40,440 bases of DNA from a virus. Under the pieces are notes generated by a model. That model was not told where the DNA came from, did no database searches, and saw nothing but the letters and a program-made list of their open reading frames with translations. The stretch's first letter is position 1, and every line of letters starts with the position of its first letter. The position numbers and the translations under genes were made by a program. The stretch spans positions 1 to 40,440 of the IMG/VR virus record IMGVR_UViG_3300009431_000051; one strand, 5' to 3'. Shown one piece after another: positions 8,577 to 15,904 of the stretch.

Positions 8577-9456
8577 GTTTTACTCCAATTAATTCATAAT
8601 CTACTGTATCAAAACCTTGGTGGCGTTTAACCGCTTCCGGCTTAACCTGCTTAACCTCGTCAGCAATTACACCTTTACCGCTACCTTTAAGGCCCAGCGA
8701 TTTAGCTTTATTATTCCAATCCCAAGTATAAATGTTGTAACCGTTTTCAGTGCCGACTTTTTGAATGTTATCCTTTAATCTTCGGTCTGAGAAAAAACCT
8801 AAAAGGCTAGTGCCAATATTAAGCGCGTTTTGTCCTGCCGCTTGCTGGCCTTGTATTCTGCTTTGCGCTGCTGCCAATTGACCTTGCGCGAGCGTTTGAC
8901 CAATGCCAGATGTTAAGCCTGCAATGTTTCCAACTTGGCTTGGTAAACCCATGATAGTGGATTCTAGACCAAGCTGATTTTGAAAGGCCTGCTGATTCAA
9001 TCCAGCTTGTTGCATATCTCTTTGCTGTCTATTTCCAAATGCGGCCATTAGCGCTTGATTTCGCGTATCCCTACCAAGTCTAGCTAGGTTTTGCTGAGTC
9101 CCGCCACTCCTAAAACCACCTGTCGCTGCTTGGTTTCTTAGGATTGATTCTTCACCAGTTTGCAAGCCACTCATAATTGACTGGTATAAAGGACTTGATT
9201 TTATATTTTTTAAAAGCTGCTGCTCTGTTTGCAACTGGTAAGGGTTTGAACCTTGCTGAGCCAAAGCTCCAAGTCTGCCAAGTGCTCCGGTTTGAGCCTC
9301 AGTAATTGGTGTTTGAATCTGCTTCAAAAAGTCCAGAGCTTCGCGCTGATAGCCAGCCTGAGTTTGAGCCGCCCTTTCGGATGCCTGCGCTGCTCTGTCT
9401 GACGATGTTGTTCCTATGCCTAGCGTGTCTTTAACCACGCCTACAATTCCGCTCAT
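8569..9456 (-). CDS. gp7-position ejection protein with S74-type C-terminal domain
   Basis: This 295-residue protein has two parts. Residues 1-215 are Gln/Ala/Gly-rich helices (AAQASERAAQTQAGYQREAL, FRSGGTQQNLARLGRDTRNQ), as in small virion ejection proteins. Residues about 223-295 look like the intramolecular chaperone domain of endosialidases (peptidase S74): FSDRRLKDNI with the Ser-x4-Lys dyad, YTWDWN, GVIADEVKQVKPEAV and a final VDYELIG. In that family the domain cuts itself off just before the Ser after helping a trimer fold. It lies between the GNAT-like and gp20-like genes with overlapping ends. Whether cleavage occurs here is untested. Confidence 0.75.
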   Translation of the reverse strand: MSGIVGVVKDTLGIGTTSSDRAAQASERAAQTQAGYQREALDFLKQIQTPITEAQTGALGRLGALAQQGSNPYQLQTEQQLLKNIKSSPLYQSIMSGLQTGEESILRNQAATGGFRSGGTQQNLARLGRDTRNQALMAAFGNRQQRDMQQAGLNQQAFQNQLGLESTIMGLPSQVGNIAGLTSGIGQTLAQGQLAAAQSRIQGQQAAGQNALNIGTSLLGFFSDRRLKDNIQKVGTENGYNIYTWDWNNKAKSLGLKGSGKGVIADEVKQVKPEAVKRHQGFDTVDYELIGVKHG

Positions 9457-9782
9457 TATATATACCTCGCGTAAATAGAATGACCATCCAGCTCGGTCAC
9501 ATAATTAAAATCTAGTTTAGTAACTGTTTTCACAACGCTACGCCTGCTTATTGCCGCTATAATCATTTTACACCATGTTATATTTTTTCTCACCCACGCT
9601 ATAAAATCAGATATTGCTTCTCTAATATGTCTTAGGGCTTTTTTGTCTGCTGCAAAATGGCAGTCTAAAGCTTCACCCCTGCGCGCAAAAGTAAACACAA
9701 CCTTGCCTTTTTTGTTCCAGCCTATCGCAGTGTGATTGTGGTCAAAAGCCGCGCCCATTAAATCACTTGGTACGTACCACAT
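9456..9782 (-). CDS. GNAT-like virion-cluster protein
   Basis: This 108-residue protein starts at an ATG that overlaps the needle stop (TGATG); the longer reading would need TTG. The pattern HFAADKKALRHIREAISDFIAW, then WCKMIIAAISRRSVVKTVTK and LDFNYV, resembles the C-terminal half of GNAT acetyltransferase folds. Such small GNAT-like proteins are common in podovirus virion operons (T7 gp13 has this kind of fold). It sits in the P22 gp14 position. No acetyl-CoA loop is certain, so catalysis should not be assumed. Confidence 0.6.
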   Translation of the reverse strand: MWYVPSDLMGAAFDHNHTAIGWNKKGKVVFTFARRGEALDCHFAADKKALRHIREAISDFIAWVRKNITWCKMIIAAISRRSVVKTVTKLDFNYVTELDGHSIYARYI

Positions 9783-10459
9783 CACCAAGGACTCGCATAA
9801 ATAGGTAAGTAACCAATAACCGCACCGCTCGAATCTAAAACCTCAACTTGTAAGGTTGTTGGTCCGCTCGGGGTGTTGGTGTTTGCTGTAGAAGTGCCGA
9901 ACCTAACCTTTTCAAGGCTTGTTACTCTTGTTTCCAAGTTGCCTATATTCGTTGTGTTTGTAGATACATCAGATTGCAGTTGAGTTACATCTTGCTGAAT
10001 GTCTATAACGTCATTTTCCAAGTCAGATATAGACTGTTCGTTTGTCGAAACTCTGCCTGCTAGGTTAACTAGGTCTGTTTGCAGGTTGCCTACATCCGTT
10101 TGCAAGTTTTGAACATCAGTTTGAAGTTGATCTATATCAGCCTCAACCTGAGTCATTCTTGTTTGCAAATCTAAAACATTAGCCTGCAATGTCGTTACGT
10201 CATTTTGCAGTTGCGTAACATCGCCCTGTAACTGTCCGACTTGACCTTGCAGTGTTTGTATCTGTCCATTAATCGCCGTTACTTGTTGATCAAGTTGCTC
10301 AACTTCATCTTTTAGCTTTTTGATGTCAGTTGTGTTTTCGTCAGTCTTTTCTTTGTTTTCCTTGCTTTCGTTTATTGTTTCATCTATACCCTTTGCAACA
10401 AATTGATCATCAGGAAAAACCCGTATCAGGTCGTTTAGAGTTAAATCGTATTTAGCCAT
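9782..10459 (-). CDS. Tail needle (P22 gp26-like)
   Basis: This 225-residue protein is almost wholly a trimeric coiled coil from about 30 to 180, built of repeats such as LQTDVQNLQTDVGNLQTDL with hydrophobic residues at heptad positions. It ends in a small Ser/Thr/Pro-rich beta tip (about 185-225, ending IGYLPIYASPW). P22 gp26 has the same length and plan: it plugs the portal channel and pierces the cell envelope. It overlaps the gp10-like gene by 8 bases and lies between gp10 and the ejection genes, exactly as in P22. Confidence 0.82.
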   Translation of the reverse strand: MAKYDLTLNDLIRVFPDDQFVAKGIDETINESKENKEKTDENTTDIKKLKDEVEQLDQQVTAINGQIQTLQGQVGQLQGDVTQLQNDVTTLQANVLDLQTRMTQVEADIDQLQTDVQNLQTDVGNLQTDLVNLAGRVSTNEQSISDLENDVIDIQQDVTQLQSDVSTNTTNIGNLETRVTSLEKVRFGTSTANTNTPSGPTTLQVEVLDSSGAVIGYLPIYASPW

Positions 10460-11885
10460 ACTTTAGAACTCCATAACTAAATGCCATTCTAGAGCGCGAC
10501 ACGCCGCGCATTCGAACGCTTACAAAGTCTCTAACATAGCCCAGCCTATGAATAAAAAAGCGCTTGTTATACTGAGTCATGCTTGCGTATTCTGTCCATG
10601 CCTCGCTAGATTGGTTAACACCATCATTGCTCAAGCTAATGGCAACAGTCGCATCATTATCCGTTGTAAAGCCTGGTACTGTCTTAATCTCTATTTCATC
10701 AATAGAAAAGGCGTCAATAGGATAAAATGGAGTGTTTAGGTACCACTCAGCAAACGATTCATAATGAAGTGATGCAGCTTTATCAAGATAACCAATTCTG
10801 GCCTGCGTCTTGTCGCCATAAATCCACTTACCAGCATAAGCGTCAAATACACCGTGAATGGCTGTGTATGTTGTTTGTCCGTCCTTACCAGTCTTAATGA
10901 TTGAGTAAGCATTATCCAGCCCAGCTTTACTTGCAATAGTTAAGTTTAGCTTTAGCGTTTCTTCTGGAAGGTGTATAAGTAAAAATTGATAACCGTCAAA
11001 TTCTTGGCCTTCCAATACAGTTCCACTTAAATCGGTCTCCGTATACTTAGCTAATATCTTTTCAACTTCCCTTGTTGCTACCTTTTTGGCGCTTCCTGCT
11101 GTCAAAACGTAGATACTTAGAGCCTCGCCTTTGCGATTCCCTAAAGTGTAAAATGCATCGTCAATTTCACATTTGGTGTTAGGGGTTAGTGTGCCAACGT
11201 TAACAGCGCGACCACTTGAGCGTGCAAAAGCAAATGTGCCAGGTTCGCCGCCAACGCTTCTAAAAAACTCTGTAGTGTATCTATTAAAAGCAACAAAGAA
11301 ATTATCAACGGTTTTTCCTAGTCCAGTTGTACCATCTGGAGAAAATTCAGACGTTGCAAACTCGCTAGGGTCAATCGTTGTCTCATCAACTATCGATGTG
11401 TGGTAAAGGTTTTTACCATCAGTTAAAACAAAATACTGGTCAATCCAAGTTATATCTATTGGCTCGCCAACGTCCTCATCTGTAATCTGCCTCAAGCCAT
11501 CATTAGGGTTATACATATAAAGCTTTTTATCAGCGACTATAGCAAGGTTGTTAAATGAGTAAGCCATCTTGGCGTTGTCTGTGCCTGTTATCTCACCTAG
11601 CCGCGTTACAACGCCGTCACTAGCTAGCTCTATTAAGTTTTGACCAGACACCCTGTAATGCTTTTCGAATCGGCTATTCCAAATCCCGCCACGGTCAACA
11701 CCTAGAAAAAGCTTGCTATCTGAATCGGTAACAAACTCAGTTATCCCCGGCTCTTGACACATATAACCCTGAGACCTAAAAACAGGTCTCTCAACTGCGT
11801 ACATATTTACTGGCAGCGCATCACGGTACTCTGTTTCTGAGCCGTGTTTATCACCCTTAATAAAATTTAAAGTTAATTCTGGCAC
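10452..11885 (-). CDS. Tail accessory / DNA-stabilisation protein (P22 gp10-like)
   Basis: This 477-residue protein is the size of P22 gp10 (472) and shares its plan: an N-terminus PELTLNFIKGDKHGSETEYRD-type segment, ALPVNMYAVER, repeated beta-propeller-like strands and a C-terminal SMTQYNKRFFIHRLGYVRD-type segment. gp10 closes the portal after packaging and carries the needle. It appears to start with GTG (11885) with only a weak ribosome site. An extended -10 promoter (11924-11932) lies just upstream. It begins a seven-gene tail and ejection operon. Confidence 0.82.
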   Translation of the reverse strand: MPELTLNFIKGDKHGSETEYRDALPVNMYAVERPVFRSQGYMCQEPGITEFVTDSDSKLFLGVDRGGIWNSRFEKHYRVSGQNLIELASDGVVTRLGEITGTDNAKMAYSFNNLAIVADKKLYMYNPNDGLRQITDEDVGEPIDITWIDQYFVLTDGKNLYHTSIVDETTIDPSEFATSEFSPDGTTGLGKTVDNFFVAFNRYTTEFFRSVGGEPGTFAFARSSGRAVNVGTLTPNTKCEIDDAFYTLGNRKGEALSIYVLTAGSAKKVATREVEKILAKYTETDLSGTVLEGQEFDGYQFLLIHLPEETLKLNLTIASKAGLDNAYSIIKTGKDGQTTYTAIHGVFDAYAGKWIYGDKTQARIGYLDKAASLHYESFAEWYLNTPFYPIDAFSIDEIEIKTVPGFTTDNDATVAISLSNDGVNQSSEAWTEYASMTQYNKRFFIHRLGYVRDFVSVRMRGVSRSRMAFSYGVLKYG

Positions 11886-11923
11886 TGGTTAGACCACTTA
11901 ATAGGTTAATTTAATATATAGTC

Positions 11924-11932
11924 ATTATAACA
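11924..11932 (-). promoter_or_regulatory. Extended -10 promoter for the tail operon
   Basis: On the - strand TGTTATAAT (11932-11924) is a TG-n-TATAAT extended -10 box, about 38 bp upstream of the gp10-like start. No good -35 is visible, as expected for an extended -10 promoter. TTAGCT lies directly upstream. Confidence 0.6.
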
Positions 11933-11964
11933 GCTAAGGCGAAACAATAAACAAAGGTGATTTT

Positions 11965-12204
11965 ATGAGCGATAAGGAATATGCAGAAAGATGCGCTAAA
12001 TACAGCGGCGAGGTGGACGGGTTTGGGTTACTGCTAGCTGTTTGGGTTTTTGGTTTGGTTGTTGCAACCGCTGCGTGTGCTGCATATTTAGGTATGACTG
12101 ATTGGTGGTTGACTGAAATTTTAGGCGGATTATTTTTGGTTTGTAGCTGCTACATGGCCAAAGAAAGCATTCTTGATAATTTATTAATGTTTTGGAGAAG
12201 TTAA
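11965..12204 (+). CDS. Small membrane protein, two helices
   Basis: This 79-residue protein has two predicted membrane spans, about 21-44 (GLLLAVWVFGLVVATAACAA) and 51-70 (ILGGLFLVCSCYMA), with a short charged N-terminus. It is the first gene of the rightward accessory and lysis block, and an AAAGGTG site precedes its ATG. The family is not recognised. Its place ahead of an endolysin cluster allows a role in lysis or superinfection exclusion, but nothing proves it. Confidence 0.6.
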   Translation: MSDKEYAERCAKYSGEVDGFGLLLAVWVFGLVVATAACAAYLGMTDWWLTEILGGLFLVCSCYMAKESILDNLLMFWRS

Positions 12205-12205
12205 G

Positions 12206-12436
12206 ATGAGTGATGTTAAGTTTTCAGATTTATCAGTGGATGAAATGACAGAGCTGCTAAAAAAAATCCCAAACGCTTACGAAACTGATTTGGAAGTTTT
12301 GAGGCTTGATTGGATTGAACGTGGTGAGATTTCTTACGCAAGAGGTGAGCAAGTTTGCGGTAGAAGGGCTGTAACCTTTTTGTTTAAGAAGCTGGAAACA
12401 GCGCATGAATTAAAATGGTTTTTAATTGGAGAGTAA
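12206..12436 (+). CDS. Small hypothetical protein
   Basis: This is a 76-residue acidic and basic mixed protein (SDVKFSDLSVDEMTELLKKI at the start), with no membrane span and no recognised motif. It starts 1 base after the previous stop, and GGAGAAG precedes its ATG, so it is clearly part of the operon. Confidence 0.6.
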   Translation: MSDVKFSDLSVDEMTELLKKIPNAYETDLEVLRLDWIERGEISYARGEQVCGRRAVTFLFKKLETAHELKWFLIGE

Positions 12437-12439
12437 AAG

Positions 12440-12580
12440 ATGAGTGAGCAAGAATTTCAACAAGAAGATGAGCGTTATTACATGATCGCATATATAGCAA
12501 CTAGACAAGCTGCCGAGTATGGTTATGAAACAGGCTTTGAGGATAGAATGGGTCATTTTGAAGGGTTGGAGCGTGGCTGA
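12440..12580 (+). CDS. Very small acidic protein
   Basis: This 46-residue protein is Glu/Tyr-rich (EFQQEDERYYMIAYIATRQA), a form common in small phage accessory proteins. It starts 3 bases after the previous stop and ends inside the next gene's start (GTGGCTGA), giving tight coupling on both sides. Function unknown. Confidence 0.5.
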   Translation: MSEQEFQQEDERYYMIAYIATRQAAEYGYETGFEDRMGHFEGLERG

Positions 12581-12821
12581 TTTTGATAGGTGCGTTTGGT
12601 TTAACAAGAAGAGAAACCGAACATTAAGCAGGTTAGAGATTATATATAATTGCATTTCATCTGCTAAATCAATAAAATCAGCAATGACAATGTTGTCAAA
12701 AACTAACATAGGAAGCCAAGATATGCCAAGCAGACCACCAAGAGATAAAGACAAGCCTAAAAAGCCAACTGTTAAAACAAACAAAAAACCAAGCGCAACA
12801 AAGCCGGGTTACAAAAAGTAA
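12573..12821 (+). CDS. Small basic protein
   Basis: The best start is GTG at 12573, preceded by AAGGG at 7 bases and overlapping the previous stop; this gives 82 residues. The last 32 residues are Lys/Pro-rich (PRDKDKPKKPTVKTNKKP) and could also be made separately from an ATG at 12723 that has AGGAAG before it. The stop overlaps the next start (TAATG). A nucleic-acid-binding tail is possible; the family is unknown. Confidence 0.45.
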   Translation: MADFDRCVWFNKKRNRTLSRLEIIYNCISSAKSIKSAMTMLSKTNIGSQDMPSRPPRDKDKPKKPTVKTNKKPSATKPGYKK

Positions 12822-13306
12822 TGGATAGTTACTATCATTATTTTACGGGGGCGATGATATTTTTCATCGCTCTTTCGTATCTGCGCTACAAATGCGTCAA
12901 CGCTGTTTGCTGGCTTGTTTTATTTAGTTTTTTAACATTCCACATTATTGACTTTATAGACTTTGACAACCTTACATGGGTTGCCGCAGACTCGTTAAGA
13001 ATAGCCGCTCTAATGGTTGCTTGCTTAGTGTTCGGCATGAAGACAATTAAACCTATTCCGTATTTATGTTATTCTCTAGTCTTGTTCGGGTTCATTTTCA
13101 CTAATGGATTGTTTTTAATCGACCCAGCGCTAGCGCCTCAAGAGCTGTATGTGGCACTAACAATCATGGAAGTTGCTTTGTTTATTCAAGGAATGAGCGC
13201 TGTTTATAATGCCAAGACAAAAAATGACAGTATACTTAATAGCAATAGTAACAGCTTTCGCTATAGCGTCGGGCGTTGGCTTAACCGTAGTAATAACTCT
13301 ACTTAA
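12821..13306 (+). CDS. Multi-span membrane protein
   Basis: This 161-residue protein has about five hydrophobic segments (residues roughly 8-20, 29-47, 57-72, 80-97 and 112-128). Its start overlaps the previous stop. The last 30 residues (NDSILNSNSNSFRYS) are low in complexity and overlap another reading frame that encodes a hydrophobic peptide (13209-13352), so the real C-terminus may serve mostly as coding room for that second product. A holin-like or exclusion role is possible from its place before the endolysin, but not shown. Confidence 0.55.
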   Translation: MDSYYHYFTGAMIFFIALSYLRYKCVNAVCWLVLFSFLTFHIIDFIDFDNLTWVAADSLRIAALMVACLVFGMKTIKPIPYLCYSLVLFGFIFTNGLFLIDPALAPQELYVALTIMEVALFIQGMSAVYNAKTKNDSILNSNSNSFRYSVGRWLNRSNNST

Positions 13307-13352
13307 AAGGGTGCTTTATGAGCGAAATAGCAAAACTGACAGACAAGATTGA
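13209..13352 (+). CDS. Overlapping single-span membrane peptide (candidate)
   Basis: In another frame, an ORF of 47 residues (or 42 from the second ATG at 13224) encodes one strong membrane helix, MTVYLIAIVTAFAIASGVG followed by LTVVITLL and a KR stop-transfer. It overlaps the end of the multi-span gene and the start of the coiled-coil membrane gene at 13318. Dense overlapping genes of this kind are typical of phage holin and spanin sets. No strong ribosome site is near, which keeps confidence low. Confidence 0.35.
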   Translation: MPRQKMTVYLIAIVTAFAIASGVGLTVVITLLKRVLYERNSKTDRQD

Positions 13353-13641
13353 CAAGCTTTCTGAACTGGTTGAGAAGGTGGCTGTCGTTATAGTTAGGCA
13401 GGACGCTCACGACGAAGCTATGGACGAAGTAAAGCAAGAAGTAAAAGCCTTGCAGTCTGACATATCACAAATGAAAATTGATGTCGCAGTAGCTAAAGAG
13501 TCAGCGCGAAATCATGAAGAAATGTCCAAGCGAACAAATGATTCAATATCCGCCGCAATTAAGTGGGGCGCAGGAATTGCAGCCACTCTAATTGTTGCTG
13601 GTGTAATTGGTACAATATCCGCACTTTCTGGAATTTCTTAA
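13318..13641 (+). CDS. Coiled-coil protein with C-terminal membrane anchor
   Basis: This 107-residue protein has two amphipathic helices (about 3-30 and 32-77, heptads such as VKQEVKALQSDISQMKIDVA) followed by one membrane span (about 83-104, WGAGIAATLIVAGVIGTISA). This plan resembles XhlA-type holin partners and other phage tail-anchored coiled coils. A terminator follows it, so it closes the first rightward sub-operon. A lysis function is inferred from plan and location only. Confidence 0.6.
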   Translation: MSEIAKLTDKIDKLSELVEKVAVVIVRQDAHDEAMDEVKQEVKALQSDISQMKIDVAVAKESARNHEEMSKRTNDSISAAIKWGAGIAATLIVAGVIGTISALSGIS

Positions 13642-13671
13642 CTTTTCCCCAAAACTAAAATGAAATGTTTT

Positions 13672-13696
13672 AGGCCGCTTTGAGCGGTTTCTTTTT
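13672..13696 (+). terminator. Intrinsic terminator after the membrane-protein genes
   Basis: CCGCT (13675-13679) pairs with AGCGG (13683-13687) around a 3-base loop, extended by G-U pairs, and TTTCTTTTT follows. It lies 30 bp after the stop at 13641. Confidence 0.7.
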
Positions 13697-13772
13697 GTCT
13701 GCAATCAACTGGTCGTACCACATAAAAAAATAAACCTGTTATAGTTTACTCATCAAATCGGGGGTAATAGTT

Positions 13773-13979
13773 ATGAAATTCATCGGATTTATAGTGGTTG
13801 CTTTAGTGGTTTTATTGAATGTTTCAACTGATGAGGCAATGCAGGCTCAAGTCGAGTATTGCAATTTGGTTGAGTTGTACGAGTCACAAGATGGCATTGA
13901 TCCGCATTTGCGGGATGGTCATCCGAATTATAACAAGGTGGATTGTGAAAGAGTTAAAAACAAGTCAAGGTCTGAGTGA
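13773..13979 (+). CDS. Small exported or membrane-anchored protein
   Basis: This 68-residue protein starts with a signal-anchor-like segment (KFIGFIVVALVVLLNVS, residues 2-18), then a short soluble part with YCNLVELYES, DGHPNYNKVDC and a charged end. The YC...HPxY...C arrangement recurs in small phage proteins of unknown role. A GGGGGT site precedes the ATG. It starts a second rightward sub-operon after the terminator. Confidence 0.55.
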   Translation: MKFIGFIVVALVVLLNVSTDEAMQAQVEYCNLVELYESQDGIDPHLRDGHPNYNKVDCERVKNKSRSE

Positions 13980-14085
13980 TTGGTTAAAGAGATTGGGGTT
14001 GCCTGCTACTGGCAATAGAAAAGAAGACATTCTGACAAAGAGAAAATACGATGCAGAAAAGAGGCTGGACAAGACACGAGGATGA
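13945..14085 (+). CDS. SAP/HeH-like small DNA-binding protein
   Basis: From a GTG start preceded by AAGGTGG, this 46-residue protein reads LSDWLKRLGLPATGNRKEDI and LTKR, the helix-extended loop-helix pattern of SAP or HeH/LEM domains (L-x2-WL-x2-LGLP-x-TG-x-[KR]-x-[DE]-[IL]). Such domains bind DNA. It overlaps the gene before and the gene after. The start codon is inferred; the pattern itself is distinct. It may deliver or tether another protein on DNA. Confidence 0.5.
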   Translation: MKELKTSQGLSDWLKRLGLPATGNRKEDILTKRKYDAEKRLDKTRG

Positions 14086-14230
14086 AGCTTTAGAGTTTGG
14101 ATACTGCAACCTTTACAGTTTAATTGATATTGCCGCAGTGTTTAACAGAAGCGTTACGGCAATAAGAGATAGAGCGCAGATTTTAGGCTTAAAAAGAAGC
14201 AGAAGAAGATACGCAACTTATAATAGATAG
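14051..14230 (+). CDS. Myb/SANT- or GcrA-like helix-turn-helix protein
   Basis: This 59-residue protein has the spacing of SANT/GcrA-type domains: GWTRHEDEALEFGY, then LIDIAAVFNRSVTAIRDRAQ and LGLKRSRRR. These have a first-helix Trp, Glu/Asp, an IA-x2-[FL]-x-RS turn, a recognition helix with R-x-RA and a basic tail. Proteins of this kind bind DNA and can act with sigma70 polymerase. It sits between a SAP-like protein and dUTPase with overlapping genes, so a role in later gene control is reasonable. Target sites are unknown; the TATARCTAAA elements are candidates only. Confidence 0.6.
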   Translation: MQKRGWTRHEDEALEFGYCNLYSLIDIAAVFNRSVTAIRDRAQILGLKRSRRRYATYNR

Positions 14231-14238
14231 GAGTGAAA

Positions 14239-14646
14239 ATGACACCTAAACATAAAACAAAATACAGTGCAGGTGCCGACTTATCGGCAAATGAAACTGT
14301 AACTATAAAGCCAAACCAAGTTGAACTTGTTGGGACTGGCTTTTTTTTAAGTGACTTACCAGCAAAAACAAACGAGTTTTTAAGTGCATTTAATGTTGTT
14401 TACGTTTTGTGCAATAGGTCTAGCACTGCATTTAAAAGTAAATTAATTGTCGCTAACGGGGTTGGTGTAATAGATTCCGATTATAAAGATGAGGTCAAGG
14501 TTATGTTTATGAATCTTAACTCTGAGCCTGTCACAATCAATAAAGGCGATCGGATAGCGCAATTAATCCCGATGAATTATATTTACGGTGTTTTTGATGT
14601 TATAGAAAGCGACAGGGTTGGAGGTTTTGGGAGTACAGACAAATGA
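14239..14646 (+). CDS. dut: dUTP diphosphatase
   Basis: This 135-residue enzyme hydrolyses dUTP to dUMP and PPi, which keeps uracil out of phage DNA and supplies dTMP synthesis. All five trimeric dUTPase motifs can be seen: AGADL (11-15), NRSS (59-62), NGVGVIDSDYKDE (73-85, with the catalytic Asp in the IDSDY part), GDRIAQ (103-108) and GGFGSTD (128-134, the P-loop-like C-terminal arm). An AGGAG site lies 5 bases before the ATG at 14239; an upstream GTG in frame (14233) overlaps that site and is less likely. The stop overlaps the next start (ATGATG). Confidence 0.93.
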   Translation: MTPKHKTKYSAGADLSANETVTIKPNQVELVGTGFFLSDLPAKTNEFLSAFNVVYVLCNRSSTAFKSKLIVANGVGVIDSDYKDEVKVMFMNLNSEPVTINKGDRIAQLIPMNYIYGVFDVIESDRVGGFGSTDK

Positions 14647-14780
14647 TGTGCAAACACTATTACGAAAAGCGAGCTGCGAGCGAATACAGGCTTTATATGG
14701 CCGCTAAAAACAACGGTGACACCGAAAGTCAAAACAAGCATTACAAAGAGTATTTAAATTATAAAGAGGCTGCGAAATGA
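14643..14780 (+). CDS. Small Tyr/Lys-rich protein
   Basis: This 45-residue protein (HYYEKRAASEYRLYMAAKN) overlaps the dUTPase stop at its start and the endolysin start at its end (ATGA), so it is translationally coupled on both sides. It is probably one amphipathic helix pair. Function unknown. Confidence 0.5.
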   Translation: MMCKHYYEKRAASEYRLYMAAKNNGDTESQNKHYKEYLNYKEAAK

Positions 14781-15334
14781 ACCCACAACAATTACACGGT
14801 TACATTATAAAGCCAACGCTTGAATACATGGGTGGCAATTACAATTCAATTGAAGCTAGATTTTTATTGCTTTGTACCGCTGCAATTGAATCTGATTGCG
14901 GTTATTACATCAAGCAAGTTAACGGGCCTGCTCTTGGTATTTGGCAAATGGAGCCAAAAACACATTTGGATATTTTTGAAAATTGTGACGCTATAAAATC
15001 ACCTTCTAGCAATGTAATTGAAAAGCTTTTAGAGTTTAAAGTTTGCGCTACACCTTTTTCAATAATGGGTGGAAGATTCAATGCAAACAGAGACTTAATA
15101 ATTTCACCTATGTACGCCTGCGCAATGGCAAGGCTTAAATACTCAATGACACCTGAGCCATTGCCAGAATATAAGGGAGATGCAAATATAGACCTTAGAG
15201 CTTTCTATGATTACTACGCTAAGTTTTACCATGGCGTTGATAAGGACGGGAAAGAGCTGGGAAAAAGCACGTATACAAAGTGGGCAACAGCGATTGCCAG
15301 ATTAGATATTTTAAATGTGGATTTAGGAGAATAA
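14777..15334 (+). CDS. Lysozyme-like endolysin / lytic transglycosylase
   Basis: This 185-residue protein probably cleaves peptidoglycan at the end of infection. Residues 33-58 read CTAAIESDCGYYIKQ and NGPALGIWQME, the active-site region of a lysozyme-like fold with Glu38 as the likely catalytic acid, followed by a GxWQ-type motif as in SLT-domain transglycosylases. No signal peptide is visible, so release would need a holin; small membrane proteins upstream could serve. It overlaps the gene before by 4 bases and is followed closely by another small gene. A virion-associated role is less likely because it lies outside the tail operon. Confidence 0.75.
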   Translation: MNPQQLHGYIIKPTLEYMGGNYNSIEARFLLLCTAAIESDCGYYIKQVNGPALGIWQMEPKTHLDIFENCDAIKSPSSNVIEKLLEFKVCATPFSIMGGRFNANRDLIISPMYACAMARLKYSMTPEPLPEYKGDANIDLRAFYDYYAKFYHGVDKDGKELGKSTYTKWATAIARLDILNVDLGE

Positions 15335-15336
15335 TT

Positions 15337-15534
15337 ATGATGAGCGTACTATTTAAGGCTGCGACAAAAGTTGCCATGAACATCATTATGTCAATGGCTA
15401 GTGAGAAGTTTATCGAATGGCTTATGTTTTACGTTGCCGAGCATATTGTTAAGACAACCAAAACAAAGCATGATGATAAGTTTTATGCAGAAGTTGTTGC
15501 AGCTTATCGAAAAGGCAAGGTAAAGAGGGGTTAA
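15337..15534 (+). CDS. Small protein after the endolysin
   Basis: The better start is ATG 15337 (AGGAGA at 8 bases), giving 65 residues. The N-terminal half is hydrophobic and helical (VAMNIIMSMASEKFIEWLMF), followed by a soluble tail (VKTTKTKHDDKFYAEVVAAY). Small proteins of this plan often follow phage endolysins. It could be membrane-associated and help lysis; the family is not assigned. Confidence 0.55.
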   Translation: MMSVLFKAATKVAMNIIMSMASEKFIEWLMFYVAEHIVKTTKTKHDDKFYAEVVAAYRKGKVKRG

Positions 15535-15541
15535 ACCCTCT
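15524..15541. terminator. Hairpin between convergent genes
   Basis: AGAGGG (15524-15529) pairs with CCCTCT (15536-15541) around a 6-base loop. The stem overlaps the stop codons of both the rightward endolysin operon and the leftward basic gene. The T tract is poor on both strands, so it may be a weak bidirectional terminator. Confidence 0.45.
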
Positions 15542-15848
15542 ACTTCATTGACTTCTTGCCCTTACACTTCCAGCGCTTTCGGCTTAGGTCGTTTGCGCAT
15601 GGTGGATTTTTACACTTCTTAATTCCTGCACTTCTAGCGCAATAAGCATCACCTTTTGCTGTTCCTGGCTGCACTCTTGCTTTACCGTCTTTAGCTTTAC
15701 CTGCTTGACCATACGAGCGCTTTACTTTCTTTCCTGTTTTCGGGTCTGTAACCATTTTTGCTTTCGCCTTACCCTTTGCTGGTTTACCCGTTTTCTTTTG
15801 CTTCTTCTTTGTGGTCTTGGTTCTTTGACCTCTTGAGTTTACTGGCAT
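15540..15848 (-). CDS. Small very basic protein with conserved Cys C-terminus
   Basis: This 102-residue protein is rich in Lys/Arg/Gly in the first half (TKTTKKKQKKTGKPAKGKAK), then PGTAKGDAYCARSAGI, CKNPPCANDLSRKRWKCKG and KKSM. The second half, with GDAYCARS, NDLSR+[RK]WKC+GKKSM and four or five Cys, matches a recurring phage protein type of unknown role. The basic arm suggests binding to nucleic acid. It is the only leftward gene between 11.9 and 16.9 kb and has its own TATAAT (15905-15910) and an AGAGG ribosome site. Confidence 0.65.
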   Translation of the reverse strand: MPVNSRGQRTKTTKKKQKKTGKPAKGKAKAKMVTDPKTGKKVKRSYGQAGKAKDGKARVQPGTAKGDAYCARSAGIKKCKNPPCANDLSRKRWKCKGKKSMK

Positions 15849-15904
15849 GTTGACCTCTTAAATTTAGTGTATAGGTATCATTAGACCTTTAGTTGATATA
15901 TTAC

